From Takifugu bimaculatus (Eukaryota > Chordata > Actinopteri > Tetraodontiformes > Tetraodontidae), in NCBI GenBank assembly GCA_004026145.2, contig CP034990.1:1048699-1112698 (forward strand): a stretch of 64,000 bases of DNA, written 5' to 3'. Below are positions 1 to 10,505 of this stretch, one piece after another (the first letter of the stretch is position 1; each line of letters begins with the position of its first letter). The position numbers and the translations under genes are program-made. The notes under the pieces were generated by a model that searched no databases, was not told the origin of the DNA, and saw only the letters and a list, made by a program, of their open reading frames with translations.

Positions 1-1255
1 CAGTCCTAAGGCTCAGAATCTCAGCTCCTCCTCTCTCTTTCAGATGCAGCAGGTTGTCATATTGGTCAAAAAACACAGGTAGACCTACAACTGGGACTCC
101 ATGATACATAGCTTCCTGAACTCCATTCGTTCCTCCGTGAGCCACAAACAGTTTTGTTTTGGGATGTCCTAAGAGATCATTCTGAGGCATCCAGTCCACC
201 AGTAAAGTGTTGTTGCCCAGAGTTGCTGGTCTGTCCCCTTCATGTTTCCAGATGATCTTCTGAGGCAACTTAGCAAAAGCTGCAGCGATCTCATTGGTTA
301 TTTCAGCAGGAAGTTGGCTCACAAAAGTCCCCAGAGACATGATGATGACTCCATGTTCTCCTGAACTCTGCACAAACTCTTCCAGGTGTTCAGGTAAAGG
401 CTTGGCAGGTTTACACTGGAACCCTCCCATATAGACGACGTTAGGCATGGTGGGACGGGGATACTCAAACACAAAGTCCACTCTCATCAGCCAGATATCT
501 GCATCCAGCATTATCTGCTTAAAGTCATGACCCGGACCAAGATATTTGTCACATATTTTCTGATACACTTGCGATAACAGATCAAAATGGTATTTGGTTA
601 TCAAATAGAAAATCACATTTTTGACCCTCTGTATAAAGGTCATCTTGTCACTGTGGCCACTTCCTGTAATTGGAATATATGATATAGGTGATGGAGCAAA
701 GGCAAGATGACCCTCACCAGAAAGTAGCCACCGAACATTATATACCAACAGAAGATTCAGATATTTGGCTAAAATGATTCCACTACCCCAGGAGGGGTCA
801 GTTAGTACCAGGTCATATTTGTTCTCCTTTAGAGTTCTCATCAACTCCTGATCGTCTAACGTCGCTGCTATAAATTCGCCAATAGCTGAGTGAGCGTCGA
901 TAATCGTGCTGGTCATTCCGAAGGTTATGTGAAGAAAGCTCGTTAAGGGGAGCGCTCCTCTTTCAAACTGAATTATTTCAGATACTATTCTTGTAATGGA
1001 CCTCTGATCCAGGCTCCTCTCCACCGGAACTGTAACAGTTTTGTAATATGTAGAATTTTCACTGATGTACCAGGATTTGCTGGAGCGAACAATGGTTATA
1101 TTGTGTCCTCTGGCGTGCAAAGCTTGAAGAAGGATCTTCATGTTTATCCAGTGGCTGCCTTCAATAGGAACCACCAAAATGTTGCCTCCTTGACAGGATC
1201 TGGGCCTGGCTACAAACAGCAGCACTAAAGTGCTGCAGAAGAAGATCGGCCTCAT
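1..1255 (-). CDS. UDP-glucuronosyltransferase, N-terminal 418 codons (runs off left edge)
   Basis: A single open frame starts at ATG 1255 (minus strand) and continues without a stop to the window edge. The ATG directly follows a good splice-acceptor sequence (pyrimidine tract plus CAG), so a 5'UTR intron is likely. The protein begins with a hydrophobic signal peptide (MRPIFFCSTLVLLFVA). It then has the GSHW motif carrying the usual catalytic His, a YDLVLTDP segment holding the conserved Asp, and the UDP-sugar-binding half ending in the UGT signature around FVAHGGTNGVQEAMYHG. The family transfers glucuronic acid (or another UDP-sugar) onto lipophilic substrates in the ER lumen. The C-terminal transmembrane anchor lies outside the window. 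The N-terminal half differs clearly from every other UGT here. From about LMRVDFVFEYPRP onward it is nearly the same as the array copies, which suggests gene conversion. UGT identity is secure; subfamily (fish UGT5-like because intronless) is inferred. Confidence 0.93.
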   Translation of the reverse strand, partial: MRPIFFCSTLVLLFVARPRSCQGGNILVVPIEGSHWINMKILLQALHARGHNITIVRSSKSWYISENSTYYKTVTVPVERSLDQRSITRIVSEIIQFERGALPLTSFLHITFGMTSTIIDAHSAIGEFIAATLDDQELMRTLKENKYDLVLTDPSWGSGIILAKYLNLLLVYNVRWLLSGEGHLAFAPSPISYIPITGSGHSDKMTFIQRVKNVIFYLITKYHFDLLSQVYQKICDKYLGPGHDFKQIMLDADIWLMRVDFVFEYPRPTMPNVVYMGGFQCKPAKPLPEHLEEFVQSSGEHGVIIMSLGTFVSQLPAEITNEIAAAFAKLPQKIIWKHEGDRPATLGNNTLLVDWMPQNDLLGHPKTKLFVAHGGTNGVQEAMYHGVPVVGLPVFFDQYDNLLHLKERGGAEILSLRT

Positions 1256-2172
<917 letters not shown>

Positions 2173-2440
2173 GGGACAGTAGGTCAGTGAGAGTTCTCAA
2201 CACCATGATAAGCACGTTAATGGTTAATAGGCTTATTTATAACTGTATGGATTATTGGGATTTTATTGACTGTCGTAGATCATTGTTGAGATTAATATAT
2301 GTAATTGACAGTAATTGGTACTTCTGTGCAGTCACATGCAAGCTTTGTGTCAACATGACAGATTTTTTAATTTGCAATAAAATAGAGTAAAATAGGATCA
2401 GCGTTCCCTATTTGTGGTTCAGTGCAGAAACACAGAGGCT

Positions 2441-2610
2441 CTGCTGCTGCTGCTGCTGCTGCAGCTCAGGAGAGATGACTGCACTGAAGGGGGGGATTGG
2501 ATCTGTGACCATGGAAATGCCGGGGGGGGGGGGGGGTAAAAGGGCGGTCTCTGAAGGAGGAGATTGAGGAGTAGGAAAGAGGAGGAGGAGGAGAGGAGGA
2601 GGAGGAGAAT
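2441..2610. repeat. Low-complexity cluster: (CTG)n, G-run, (GGA)n
   Basis: Three simple tracts lie close together: a CTG trinucleotide run (about 2441-2462), a run of roughly sixteen G residues (about 2520-2536) and a GGA/GAG-rich stretch (about 2575-2610). They sit upstream of the signal-peptide exon and may belong to its 5' leader or promoter. The G-run could form a G-quadruplex and is error-prone in sequencing. Confidence 0.8.
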
Positions 2611-3040
2611 GAGGGATGCAACTGCCTGTGCAGATGCGAGAGAAGGAAGGAAGCTGCATCAGCGGTGTGAGAAGAGGAAGCTGCATGCAATGGAGGCGCG
2701 CTCGAGCGGCAGCGACGCCGTCCACTCCCATCAACCACTCAGGACTGGATTAATGTGAAGAGACCCACAGCAGGTTGGTGCCTTTTGTACGGTTACAGTA
2801 TTGGAAGTGGAGGAATTGCGTTGGAGAGGGATTGTGAAGGGAGAACGGGGCTATGGCCTGTGCAGGATTCATGTGTAGGTGAATGCAGTTAAGTATGAAT
2901 CACAGTGACTGATCCTTTTTCCCTGGAACCCAAAAGTGTTTGCATGCAGAGAAATCGTCTCCCTTCGGCTCTCAACTCTTTACCTGATGGAATAGAGGAA
3001 CGGTTTGCTGCAGGTCACACAGTGGCGGCTTTTCTTTCAG

Positions 3041-3181
3041 CTCTGCGATGCCAGAGGCAGCACCTGTGCAGAACGGTTGTCACCTCTGATACAATGCTGA
3101 AGGCGGGGGGTGCAGCCACCGCTCTCATGCTCCTGCTGCTGCTGCCACTCTTGTGCTGCTGCCACCGCTGCCACTCACTGG
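3041..3181 (+). CDS. Putative first coding exon of a secreted or membrane protein (signal peptide, phase-1 donor)
   Basis: A pyrimidine-rich acceptor (TTTTCTTTCAG) ends at 3040. ATG at 3094, with A at -3, opens 29 codons starting MLKAGGAATALMLLLLLPLL, a typical signal peptide, followed by a Cys/His-rich stretch. A strong donor (G|GTAAGT) follows 3181, leaving the frame in phase 1. A 14-codon upstream ORF (3048-3089) lies in the same exon and would be expected to damp translation. I do not recognise the gene, and no downstream exon is visible before the UGT/CALHM array begins at about 3.84 kb. It may be the first exon of a gene whose body lies far away, an alternative upstream exon, or an orphan left by rearrangement. 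Signal peptide and splice sites are seen; function is unknown. Confidence 0.45.
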
Positions 3182-3837
3182 GTAAGTTGCCTAAAGCCAG
3201 GAAAAGCCCCCCCTGACATTAGCACACCACAGCGTAATAGACCCTCTCAGGTCTCTCCCCACCTGGGGGAGAAACACAGGTTTTCTGGTTGTTGCTTTAT
3301 ACCAGGATGAGTAAAGTGCTGCTGATGCTCAAACAACTGAGTCAGCTGATTGAATAAAGCATTAGTAAGGGTGCAGTACAATAGGGAAGAAAAAGGATTA
3401 TCGTTATTTCTTTCAGACATGTGAAATTAAATAAGGCATTATACATCAAAAACAAGTGAGACAAAGCCAAAATTCCACCTTTTTTCCACAAATCACTACT
3501 AAAAGGATTACTTGTCTCACATATTATAAATACAGCAACTACTTTAGTTTAGTTACCCTATGTACCCCTCCAGAGTCATGTATTTGTAAGTGTTATGTGC
3601 GTGCTTAGATAAACCCTGTATTGGAAACAATACAGGGTTTAGCATATCTGAAACACAATATCAACTCTTTGGAGCCCAATACTGATCACCGGGGGACACC
3701 ACAGGCACTGTCGGAACCGTTGAGGCCCCAATTGTCTAGCTGGAGAAGATTTTCTGTTAAATACTTCTCCTCTGATTCCATAAAGTTACATTTCTTTATT
3801 AATATATTTTGCTAAAGGCTTTTTGAAGTCAATTCAG
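3182..3837. other. Non-coding stretch between signal-peptide exon and array edge
   Basis: AT-rich sequence with no supported gene. Its only notable structure is the hairpin at 3610-3641, listed separately. If the preceding exon is real, this would be the start of its first intron. Confidence 0.6.
3610..3641. other. Perfect 14-bp inverted repeat with GAAA loop
   Basis: The arm TAAACCCTGTATTG (3610-3623) is followed by the four-base loop GAAA and then by its exact reverse complement (3628-3641). GAAA is a GNRA tetraloop, so an RNA copy would fold into a very stable hairpin. No terminator-like U-run or known small-RNA family is evident. It could equally be the remains of a palindromic MITE. Confidence 0.85.
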
Positions 3838-4364
3838 TCAATTTCACTTTAAATATCTTTGTTTTTTCACGTGACCATAATTCAGGTCAAAACAGATTTA
3901 TGATTGATCATCAAGATCAACAGGTTGTAGATATATATTCTGTAACAAATTGTGGGGCTTGCTTTTTGTTCTTTAATAAAAGTATTGATTGGAATAAAGC
4001 CCTCAGAAAGTGTCTCAATGACTCAATGATGACTGAGATGATCGTCATAACTCATCCTGATTATTTTATTATTCCTGTTTTTAATAATATTCTTGGAATC
4101 AAACTAAATACACTTTTCATAACTTGATGTGAAATCATTTAATCTTCATAAATAATATCGGCGGCCATTTGGTTAGATAAATACAAGTGTGGTCATCGAG
4201 CAATATTCTCTTCCAAGTTACCTGAACAAGACCAACAGTTTTACAATGTTTTTCTTTTAATACACCATTAATCACACAATATGTGAAATTTGCTGGTAGA
4301 TAATAATTTTTCAAGTTTGAGTTCTAAGTTCTGATAGAATCAATTCTGAATGAATTACTTTTTT
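3838..4364 (-). repeat. Left edge of amplified array: UGT 3' flank copy
   Basis: From about 3838 the sequence matches the flanks that follow other UGT copies (for example 9310-9720, 12545-12960 and, inverted, 26350-27060). This marks the left limit of the amplified DNA. It is AT-rich and non-coding. Confidence 0.7.
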
Positions 4365-5337
4365 TTAATCACGCTTAATTTTTGCTCTCACACATCTAGA
4401 ACACAAACATCGTACTAGAGCAGCAAAGGTCATGAGAATGAGCAGCGTGATTCCAGCTAAGAAGAGCATCACGAGTGATAGGAATACCAGGGCAGCCTGT
4501 AGGACTCAGTCCTCAGGTGAGCTGCACCTTTGTGTCTCATGACAAACTCTATCCAGAAGAGGGCGCTGTCCATCGGCTTCATCGGCGCGTCTCTGTGCAG
4601 TCTGGAGAGCCTCTGCATGTTCATCCTGTAGGAGGGATCGTTTAAAACTTCCTGAATACCTAGAGAGAAGATCTCTTCAGTCATAGTATAAAAATCCAGG
4701 ACCTTCCCTGCACCCCTCACTTCAAGTCTATTTATATTATCATTTTGATCATAAATCAGAGGAAGTCCAATGATGGGGACTCCGTGATACAGAGCTTCCT
4801 CAACTCCGCTTGTTCCTCCATGAGCCACAAACAGCTTTGTTTTGGGATGTCCTAAGAGATCATTCTGAGGCATCCAGTCCACCAGTAAAGTGTTGCTGCC
4901 CAGAGTTGCTGGTTTAGCACCCTTGTATCTCCAGATGACCTTCTGAGGCATTTTAGCAAAAGCTGCAGCGATCTGATCAGCCAGATCCTGAGGAAGCTCA
5001 GCAATGAAAGTCCCCAGAGACATGATGATGACTCCGTGTTCTCCTGAACTCTGCACAAACTCTTCCAGGTGTTCAGGTAAAGGCTTGGCGGGTTTACACT
5101 GGAACCCTCCAATATAGACGACATTAGGCATGGTGGGACGGGGATACTCAAACACAAAGTCCACTCTCATCAGCCACAGGTCAGCAGCTTGAAACAGGGA
5201 GATGTAGTCGGTGCCTGGACCGAAATATTTTTTAATTAAGCCTTCAAAGGTTGGTGCGACATTCCAGTGCATTTGATATTGCAAGAACCCAAACATAAGC
5301 ATATTCTGGATTCTCTCAAAAAAGCTCATCTGATCTG
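4365..5337 (-). pseudogene. UGT C-terminal-half fragment with 7-bp deletion before the membrane anchor
   Basis: The minus strand is open from 5337, at the segment that reads SDQMSFFERIQN in intact copies, to 4469. It includes the UDP-binding domain and the signature FVAHGGTSGVEEALYHG. Compared with sister copies, seven bases (TCTACAG on the plus strand) are missing after 4472. This converts YHSVDVMLF into YHS-stop and puts the transmembrane segment and basic tail out of frame. The N-terminal substrate-binding half is absent: at about 5337 the sequence switches abruptly to a plus-strand CALHM exon-2 fragment. Truncated at both functional ends, it is best read as a pseudogene. Confidence 0.88.
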
Positions 5338-5458
5338 ACGGAAGCGCAGGCTCAGGAGCTCAGGCTCAGGCTCTCTGGTCCCAGGAACTCCTCCTGAGAC
5401 CACGTACACCACCCATCACACCCACTGTGCTGAAACGCACACTTTGGAAATATCTTGA
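5338..5458 (+). pseudogene. CALHM-like exon 2 fragment (C-terminal tail only)
   Basis: After the breakpoint at about 5337 the plus strand matches the cytosolic tail of the CALHM-like genes (compare 8853-8960): a Ser/Gly-rich stretch, then VPGTP and a TTHHTHC-type ending, with a stop at 5458. Exon 1 and TM4 are missing, so this is a scrap left at a rearrangement junction. Confidence 0.75.
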
Positions 5459-6454
5459 AGAGACTTTTCAGCGAGTATGTGATCAGTATCATGGGCTCGT
5501 TTCTCATTATTTGGTTTCACTTTTCCTTCTGAATCAGTTTGTTTTTTTGAGCAGAATCCTGTGGACATCAGCAACATCCCACTAAAAACAAGAGATCACC
5601 AGAAATCTTCATCCCATCAATCAAAAAGGACACATTTAATTGTTTAGTTTGTTTTTTATTTAACTTTCCATGATTTTCCTCTTCATTAGTTTTAGCTTAA
5701 CTGACACAGGTGGTAATGACCAGGCAGCTAATATCAATCTGATGTATAATGTTGGTTCACTTATATTTGTTTGAGTGGTTGTTAACGACTAAATGTGTAA
5801 TTTCACTTTAAATATCTTTGTTTTTCCACGTGACAGCGTTATCAGACTGATATCCAGCCAGTCCGACCCTGCTGATCAACAGTAATTCAGATCAAACCAG
5901 ATTAATGATTCATCATCAAAATCAACAGGTTGTAGATATATATTCTGTAACAAATTGTGGGTTTTTTTTTTGTAATTGTTTTGTAATAAAAGTATTTATT
6001 GAAGTAAAACCCTCAGCAATTGTCTCAATCTTAAAATAATCCTCCTTCTTTTGCTTCTTTCGTATGAAATGGGGACAGATTCTGTAGGATGATCCTGTGG
6101 GAGGGTTTATGCAAGACTTACTGATGACTGAGGAAGTTGTCTTTAGCCACTGATTTACTCTCTTTCCATCTCTCTTCATCTCTCTCGCTGACACACGTGC
6201 ACATTTTTAATCTAATACTCATTTTTACTTAGTCCAGCACATCCTGTGTAATTCTGTACCTTAAATACTGTGGAAATGCATTGACTGGGTGACATTTATG
6301 GTTTATTTAACCAGCTGGGTCCTGATTTTATTTTTGATGAATTTATGATTTCTAATCAAGTTATAAAAAAGTGTATTTCGTTTGATTACAAGAATACAAG
6401 AATCATACAATATGTGAAATTTGCTACAACATAATGATTTTCAAAGTGTGATTT
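5459..6454. repeat. Non-coding copy of the CALHM/UGT spacer
   Basis: About 1 kb of AT-rich spacer repeated throughout the array (compare 8961-9700, 35600-36500, 47235-48200 and 50300-51350, some inverted). No gene is supported in it. Short open frames here recur because the spacer recurs. Confidence 0.7.
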
Positions 6455-7178
6455 TTAAGTTCTGATAGAATCAATTCTAAATGAATGTCTTTTTTTAAAA
6501 TCACGCTTAATTTTTGCTCTCACACATCTAGAACACAAGCATCGTACTAGAGCAGCAAAGGTCATGAAAATGAGCAGCGTGATTCCAGCTAAGAAGAGCA
6601 TCACGTCTACAGAGTGATAGGAATACCAGGGCAGCCTGTAGGACTCAGTCCTCAGGTGAGCTGCACCTTTGTGTCTCATGACAAACTCTATCCAGAAGAG
6701 GGCGCTGTCCAGCGGCTTCATCGGCGCGTCTCTGTGCAGGCAACCCGAGGTGGGGAGCCAGCAGGACCCCTCCTCCGTCAGCAGGATCTGTCACAACTAG
6801 GTCAAATTTGGAAGCTTGGAAGGATTCCATCAACTCTTTACTCTCAAAAGTGTATAATCACTTCACATGTTTTCCTGTGCAATTTATAGAAGCTGTATTT
6901 CAATCTTGACAACTTGTTATGGTGAAATGTGTCGTTTTCCCTGACAGCAACGTTGAGTGTGATGGTCTAGTAATGTAGAGATGTTTGGCTGATGTACCAG
7001 CTGTCCGCAGCCTGGATCACCATCACCTTGTGCAGCTCCTCAACCAGGACCCTCATGTTCACCCAGTGGATTCCTACGTGTGGAAAACCAAAACGTTACC
7101 ACCGAGTATTGTTGAAATTATGGCGGTGGGAAGGCAGATTATGGTTGCAAAGAGCAAAAACTTTACGAAATCTTCCAT
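6455..7178 (-). pseudogene. UGT pseudogene with large internal deletion (copy 1)
   Basis: The minus strand starts with a signal-peptide-like ORF from ATG 7178 (MEDFVKFLLFATVICLP) and soon meets a stop near the catalytic GIHWVNM motif. A second stop follows SLHY. It then retains a UGT segment reading ASKFDLVVTDPADGGGVLL, after which sequence jumps directly, out of frame, to the C-terminal piece (RRADEA.../APMKPLDSALFWIEF). The middle of the enzyme, including the UDP-sugar signature, is gone. The final 88 codons (MKPLDSALFW to the end, with transmembrane segment and basic tail) remain open. Six copies of this same deleted form exist in the window, so the deletion preceded amplification. The N-terminal type differs from that of the 13827-15395 UGT. 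Confidence 0.88.
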
Positions 7179-7261
7179 GCAGAAATGCAAACAAAGCAAA
7201 AACTAGAACTTATTCCAGGAAAGACTTTGCAGAAGTGAAGCAATAAAGAGAAGCGGTTGAA

Positions 7262-7606
7262 ACAGGGTTTCAAACAGGGAACCAACTACAACACCACCCC
7301 ATAAAAGAGGCTGCAGTGTGCCTCTTGTGCTAAAAAGTGCTATGCAAAAAGAGAAAAATGTTGTTGTTCATGTTCTATATTGTCAATATGTTATGGGCAA
7401 ACTTTGTTTTTGTGTCTAAAGTTAACATAGTCGTGAGCTAAAAGGTGCCGAAATCGCCTAATGTATCATATTTGATACAAAAAAAATGTCATAAACAAAA
7501 TAAAATAAAAATTGGGATTTTGTTAAAAGGTTCAATAAACATCTCATTTCCAAAAAAATAGAATTTTCTGGGTATTTTTTGATGTGTCCGGCTTTAAAGG
7601 GTTTTA
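7262..7606 (+). mobile_element. Possible MITE-like insertion between UGT pseudogene and CALHM gene
   Basis: A block of roughly 340 bp is absent from the equivalent spacer at 37.6 kb but present here, at 10.5 kb, and (shorter and inverted) at 45.8 kb. One end reads GGCTTTAAAGGG, i.e. CCCTTTAAAGCC inward, next to TTAA-like sequence. It contains the palindromic GTATCATATTTGATAC-type motif. The ends suggest a piggyBac-type non-autonomous element; no coding capacity is seen. Confidence 0.4.
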
Positions 7607-7892
7607 AACTACATCCTGCCTACATGACTAGACTCTCTTCTCAAAAAGAGAGACCTGCAAATGTATCTTCTCAGATAAGATCTGTAGATGTACACATCCG
7701 CTTTTGCGGCGTAAAATTGGCGTAAGTGCTGCTCGGTGCCCAGGCTGACAGGAAGCTGCCTGTTAGACTGTGCCTTGAAACCTCAATAAGAAAACAAGAA
7801 AGACACACGCACTTAGGGTCTTGATTCTCAACAGATCTCCTGCTATAAACTTCCCACAACAAAGGTGAGAAAATCAAGTCATAGTTTCTAGT

Positions 7893-8960
7893 ATGGAACC
7901 TAAAAAACAATGGTTTTCCAAGCTGAAAGATGCATTTAGCAAGAGTCTTCTTGTGTCAAATGCGGTTTTTGGGTTTATCCTCATGGGACTAGAGAAGCTG
8001 GTGGAGCTGGAGTTTGAGTGTCCTTGCAATCCTACATGGAACAAACTGTTGTCATCAGCATTCTTCATCGTTTCCACCATCATGGCCTTCATCTTGATGT
8101 TTATCATTCAAGGATTCAGACGTAAAGAGTTAATCTTAAAGTTGACCACTCGAGGATGCAAATGTGATGAGTTCATTTTGAAGTTGAACGATAAAAGATG
8201 CAGCTGTGATGAGAAGACCTTGAAGTTGATCGATCAAAGATGCAGCTGTGACAAGTCCCAATTTACGTTGAACACTCAAGAAGGCAAATGTGATGAGTTC
8301 ATTTTGAAGTCGATCACTAAAAGATGCAGCTGTGATGAGTCCACCTTGAAGCTGATCACTCAAGGATGCAGCTGTGATGAGTCCACCATGATGTTGATCA
8401 CTCAAGAATGCAAATGTGGCAAGTCCAAATTTACTCAAGGATGGGATGAGTGCATCAAGAAGACTTTCACCAGTTTCGTGGCTGCTTTCGTGTGGCTGAT
8501 CTTGTTGTTCCTCGACGGCCAGTACTTCACCTGTGCTATGACAGACTGGGAGGGTAGATCTGTGCTCGTTGACAAGGCAGCTTCACAGAAGTGGTGTGAG
8601 CCAATTAGTGAAGGAAATTTCACCAGACAAGAGCTGATGCTCCGCTCACAAGAGTGGAATGCTAAGTCTCAGGTGAGTTAAACCTTTTTTTTACATGATC
8701 AAAGAGAAACAAAATATTTCATTGTTTAAAAATACACAGTGTGTGTCTGTACTCTCCCCACACCCCAGGTTATTGGCATGAGCTTCCTCTTCCTCATCTG
8801 TGTGGGTCTCACAGTGTACCTAATCAGAGAATGTTGCCAACAAAGGAAGAGGCTCAGGAGCTCAGGCTCAGGCTCTCAGGTCCCAGGAACTCCTTCTAAG
8901 ACCACTTACACCGCCCACCACACCCACTGTGTTGAAATGTACAGTTTGTTAATATCTTAA
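7893..8960 (+). CDS. CALHM-like channel protein with seven 14-residue CxC repeats (copy 1)
   Basis: There are two exons: 7893-8672 (donor CAG|GTGAGT) and 8769-8960 (acceptor CCCCAG), giving 323 residues. The fold matches the CALHM (FAM26) large-pore channel family. TM1 is at about 19-37. A CPC motif at 43-45 supplies two of the four conserved extracellular cysteines. TM2 is at about 52-72 and TM3 at about 192-207, followed by LDGQYFTCAM (C214). C235 lies in KWCEP and an N-glycosylation site (NFT) at 242-244. TM4 starts at 261, just after the intron. Between TM2 and TM3 lie seven 14-residue units (residues 80-177, bases 8130-8423) of the type KLITQGCSCDEST, where family members normally have a short cytosolic linker. 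The tail after TM4 is only about 40 residues, much shorter than usual for CALHM. Family assignment rests on motif spacing; channel activity is inferred. Confidence 0.78.
8130..8423 (+). repeat. 42-bp coding minisatellite (7 units), CxC repeat domain
   Basis: Seven in-frame 42-bp units encode 14-residue repeats. Six have a Cys-x-Cys core (CKC or CSC), mostly followed by Asp-Glu. The fourth reads EGKC and keeps only the second Cys. The units are diverged from each other but aligned without gaps, so the repeat is maintained in frame. The same array recurs at 11374-11667 and in the copies at 41 kb and 45 kb. Confidence 0.95.
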
Positions 8961-9725
8961 AGAGACTTTTCAGCGAGTATGTGATTGCTATTGTGGGCTC
9001 TTTTCTCATTATTTGGTTTCACTTTTCTTTCTGAATCAGTTTGTTTTGTTGAGCAGAATCCTGCTGACATCAGCAACATCCCACTAAAAACAAGAGATCA
9101 CCAGAAAGCTTCATCCCATCAATCAAAAAGGAAACATTTAATTGTTTAATTTGTTGTTTTTTTTTTAACTTTCCATGATTTTCCTCTTCCTTAGTTTTAG
9201 CTTAACTGACACAGGTGGTAATGACCAGGCAGCTAATATCAATCTGATGTATAATGTTGATTCACTTATATTTGTTTGAGTGGTTGTTAACGACTAAATG
9301 TGTAATTTCACTTTAAATATCTTTGTTTTTCCATGTGACCGCATTATCAGACTGATATCCAGCCAGTCCGACCCTGCTGATCAACAGTAATTCAGATCAA
9401 ACCAGATTAATGATTCATCATCAGGATCAACAGGTTGTAGATATATATTCTGTGACAAATTGTGGGGCTTGTTGTTTTTTAATAAAAGTATTGATTGGAA
9501 TAAAGCCCTCGGAAAGTGTCTCAATGACTCAATGATGACTGAGATGATCGTCATGACTCATCCTGATTATTTTATTATTCCTGTTTTAAATAATATTCTT
9601 GGAAGACCAACAGTTTTATAATATTTTTATTTCAATACAACATTATTCACACAATATGTGAAATTTGCTGGTAGATAATGAATTTTCAAGTTTGAGTTCT
9701 AAGTTCTGATAGAATCAATTCTGAA
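8961..9725. repeat. Non-coding spacer 3' of CALHM copy 1
   Basis: AT-rich spacer shared with the other units. It ends in the 3' flank of the next minus-strand UGT pseudogene. Nothing coding is supported. Confidence 0.7.
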
Positions 9726-10422
9726 TCAATGTCTTTTTTTAAATTCTTGCTTAATTTTTGCTCTCACACATCTAGAACACAAGCATCGTACTAGAGCAGC
9801 AAAGGTCATGAAAATGAGCAGCGTGATTCCAGCTAAGAAGAGCATCACGTCTACAGAGTGATAGGAATACCAGGGCAGCCTGTAGGACTCAGTCCTCAGG
9901 TGAGCTGCACCTTTGTGTCTCATGACAAACTCTATCCAGAAGAGGGCGCTGTCCAGCGGCTTCATCGGCGCGTCTCTGTGCAGGCAACCCGAGGTGGGGA
10001 GCCAGCAGGACCCCTCCTCCGTCAGCAGGATCTGTCACAACTAGGTCAAATTTGGAAGCTTGGAAGGATTCCATCAACTCTTTACTCTCAAAAGTGTATA
10101 ATCACTTCACATGTTTTCCTGTGCAATTTATAGAAGCTGTATTTCAATCTTGACAACTTGTTATGGTGAAATGTGTCGTTTTCCCTGACAGCAACGTTGA
10201 GTGTGATGGTCTAGTAATGTAGAGATGTTTGGCTGATGTACCAGCTGTCCGCAGCCTGGATCACCATCACCTTGTGCAGCTCCTCAACCAGGACCCTCAT
10301 GTTCACCCAGTGGATTCCTACGTGTGGAAAACCAAAACGTTACCACCGAGTATTGTTGAAATTATGGCGGTGGGAAGGCAGATTATGGTTGCAAAGAGCA
10401 AAAACTTTACGAAATCTTCCAT
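9726..10422 (-). pseudogene. UGT pseudogene with large internal deletion (copy 2)
   Basis: This is the duplicate of the 6455-7178 pseudogene, with the same signal-peptide start, the same early stops and the same jump from the VVTDPADGGGVLL segment to the C-terminal piece. The open tail here ends KIKQEFKKRH. The last four residues, KKRH, fit a dilysine ER-retention signal, which the copy at 6455 has lost by read-through into SFRIDSIRT. Confidence 0.88.
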
Positions 10423-10505
10423 GCAGAAATGCAAACAAAGCAAAAACTAGAACTTATTCCAGGAAAGACTTTGCAGAAGTGAAGCAATAAAGAGAGGTGG
10501 TTGAA

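Larger units (their letters stand above)
6510..9753. repeat. 3,244-bp tandem duplication, copy 1
   Basis: This block recurs almost base for base at an offset of 3,244 (6614/9858, 7893/11137 and so on). It holds one deleted UGT pseudogene (-), one CALHM-like gene (+) and their spacers. Differences noticed by eye are few: a GTG/GGG change in the CALHM gene, AAGC/AGGT near 7253, and the length of one T-run. The left edge is near 6510, where copies 1 and 2 become dissimilar. Confidence 0.9.

Noticed and set aside
6614..7246. Several plus-strand frames of 73-91 codons repeated through the array
   Set aside because: They are antisense to the deleted UGT pseudogenes and recur only because those recur.
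8130..8423. Possible CRISPR-like array
   Set aside because: Units are contiguous 42-bp coding repeats without unique spacers, in a vertebrate exon.
8136..8438. 100-codon antisense frame with repeats of the ITAASLSDQLQGG type
   Set aside because: It is the shadow of the 42-bp CALHM coding repeat on the other strand; splice structure and TM segments support the sense frame only.
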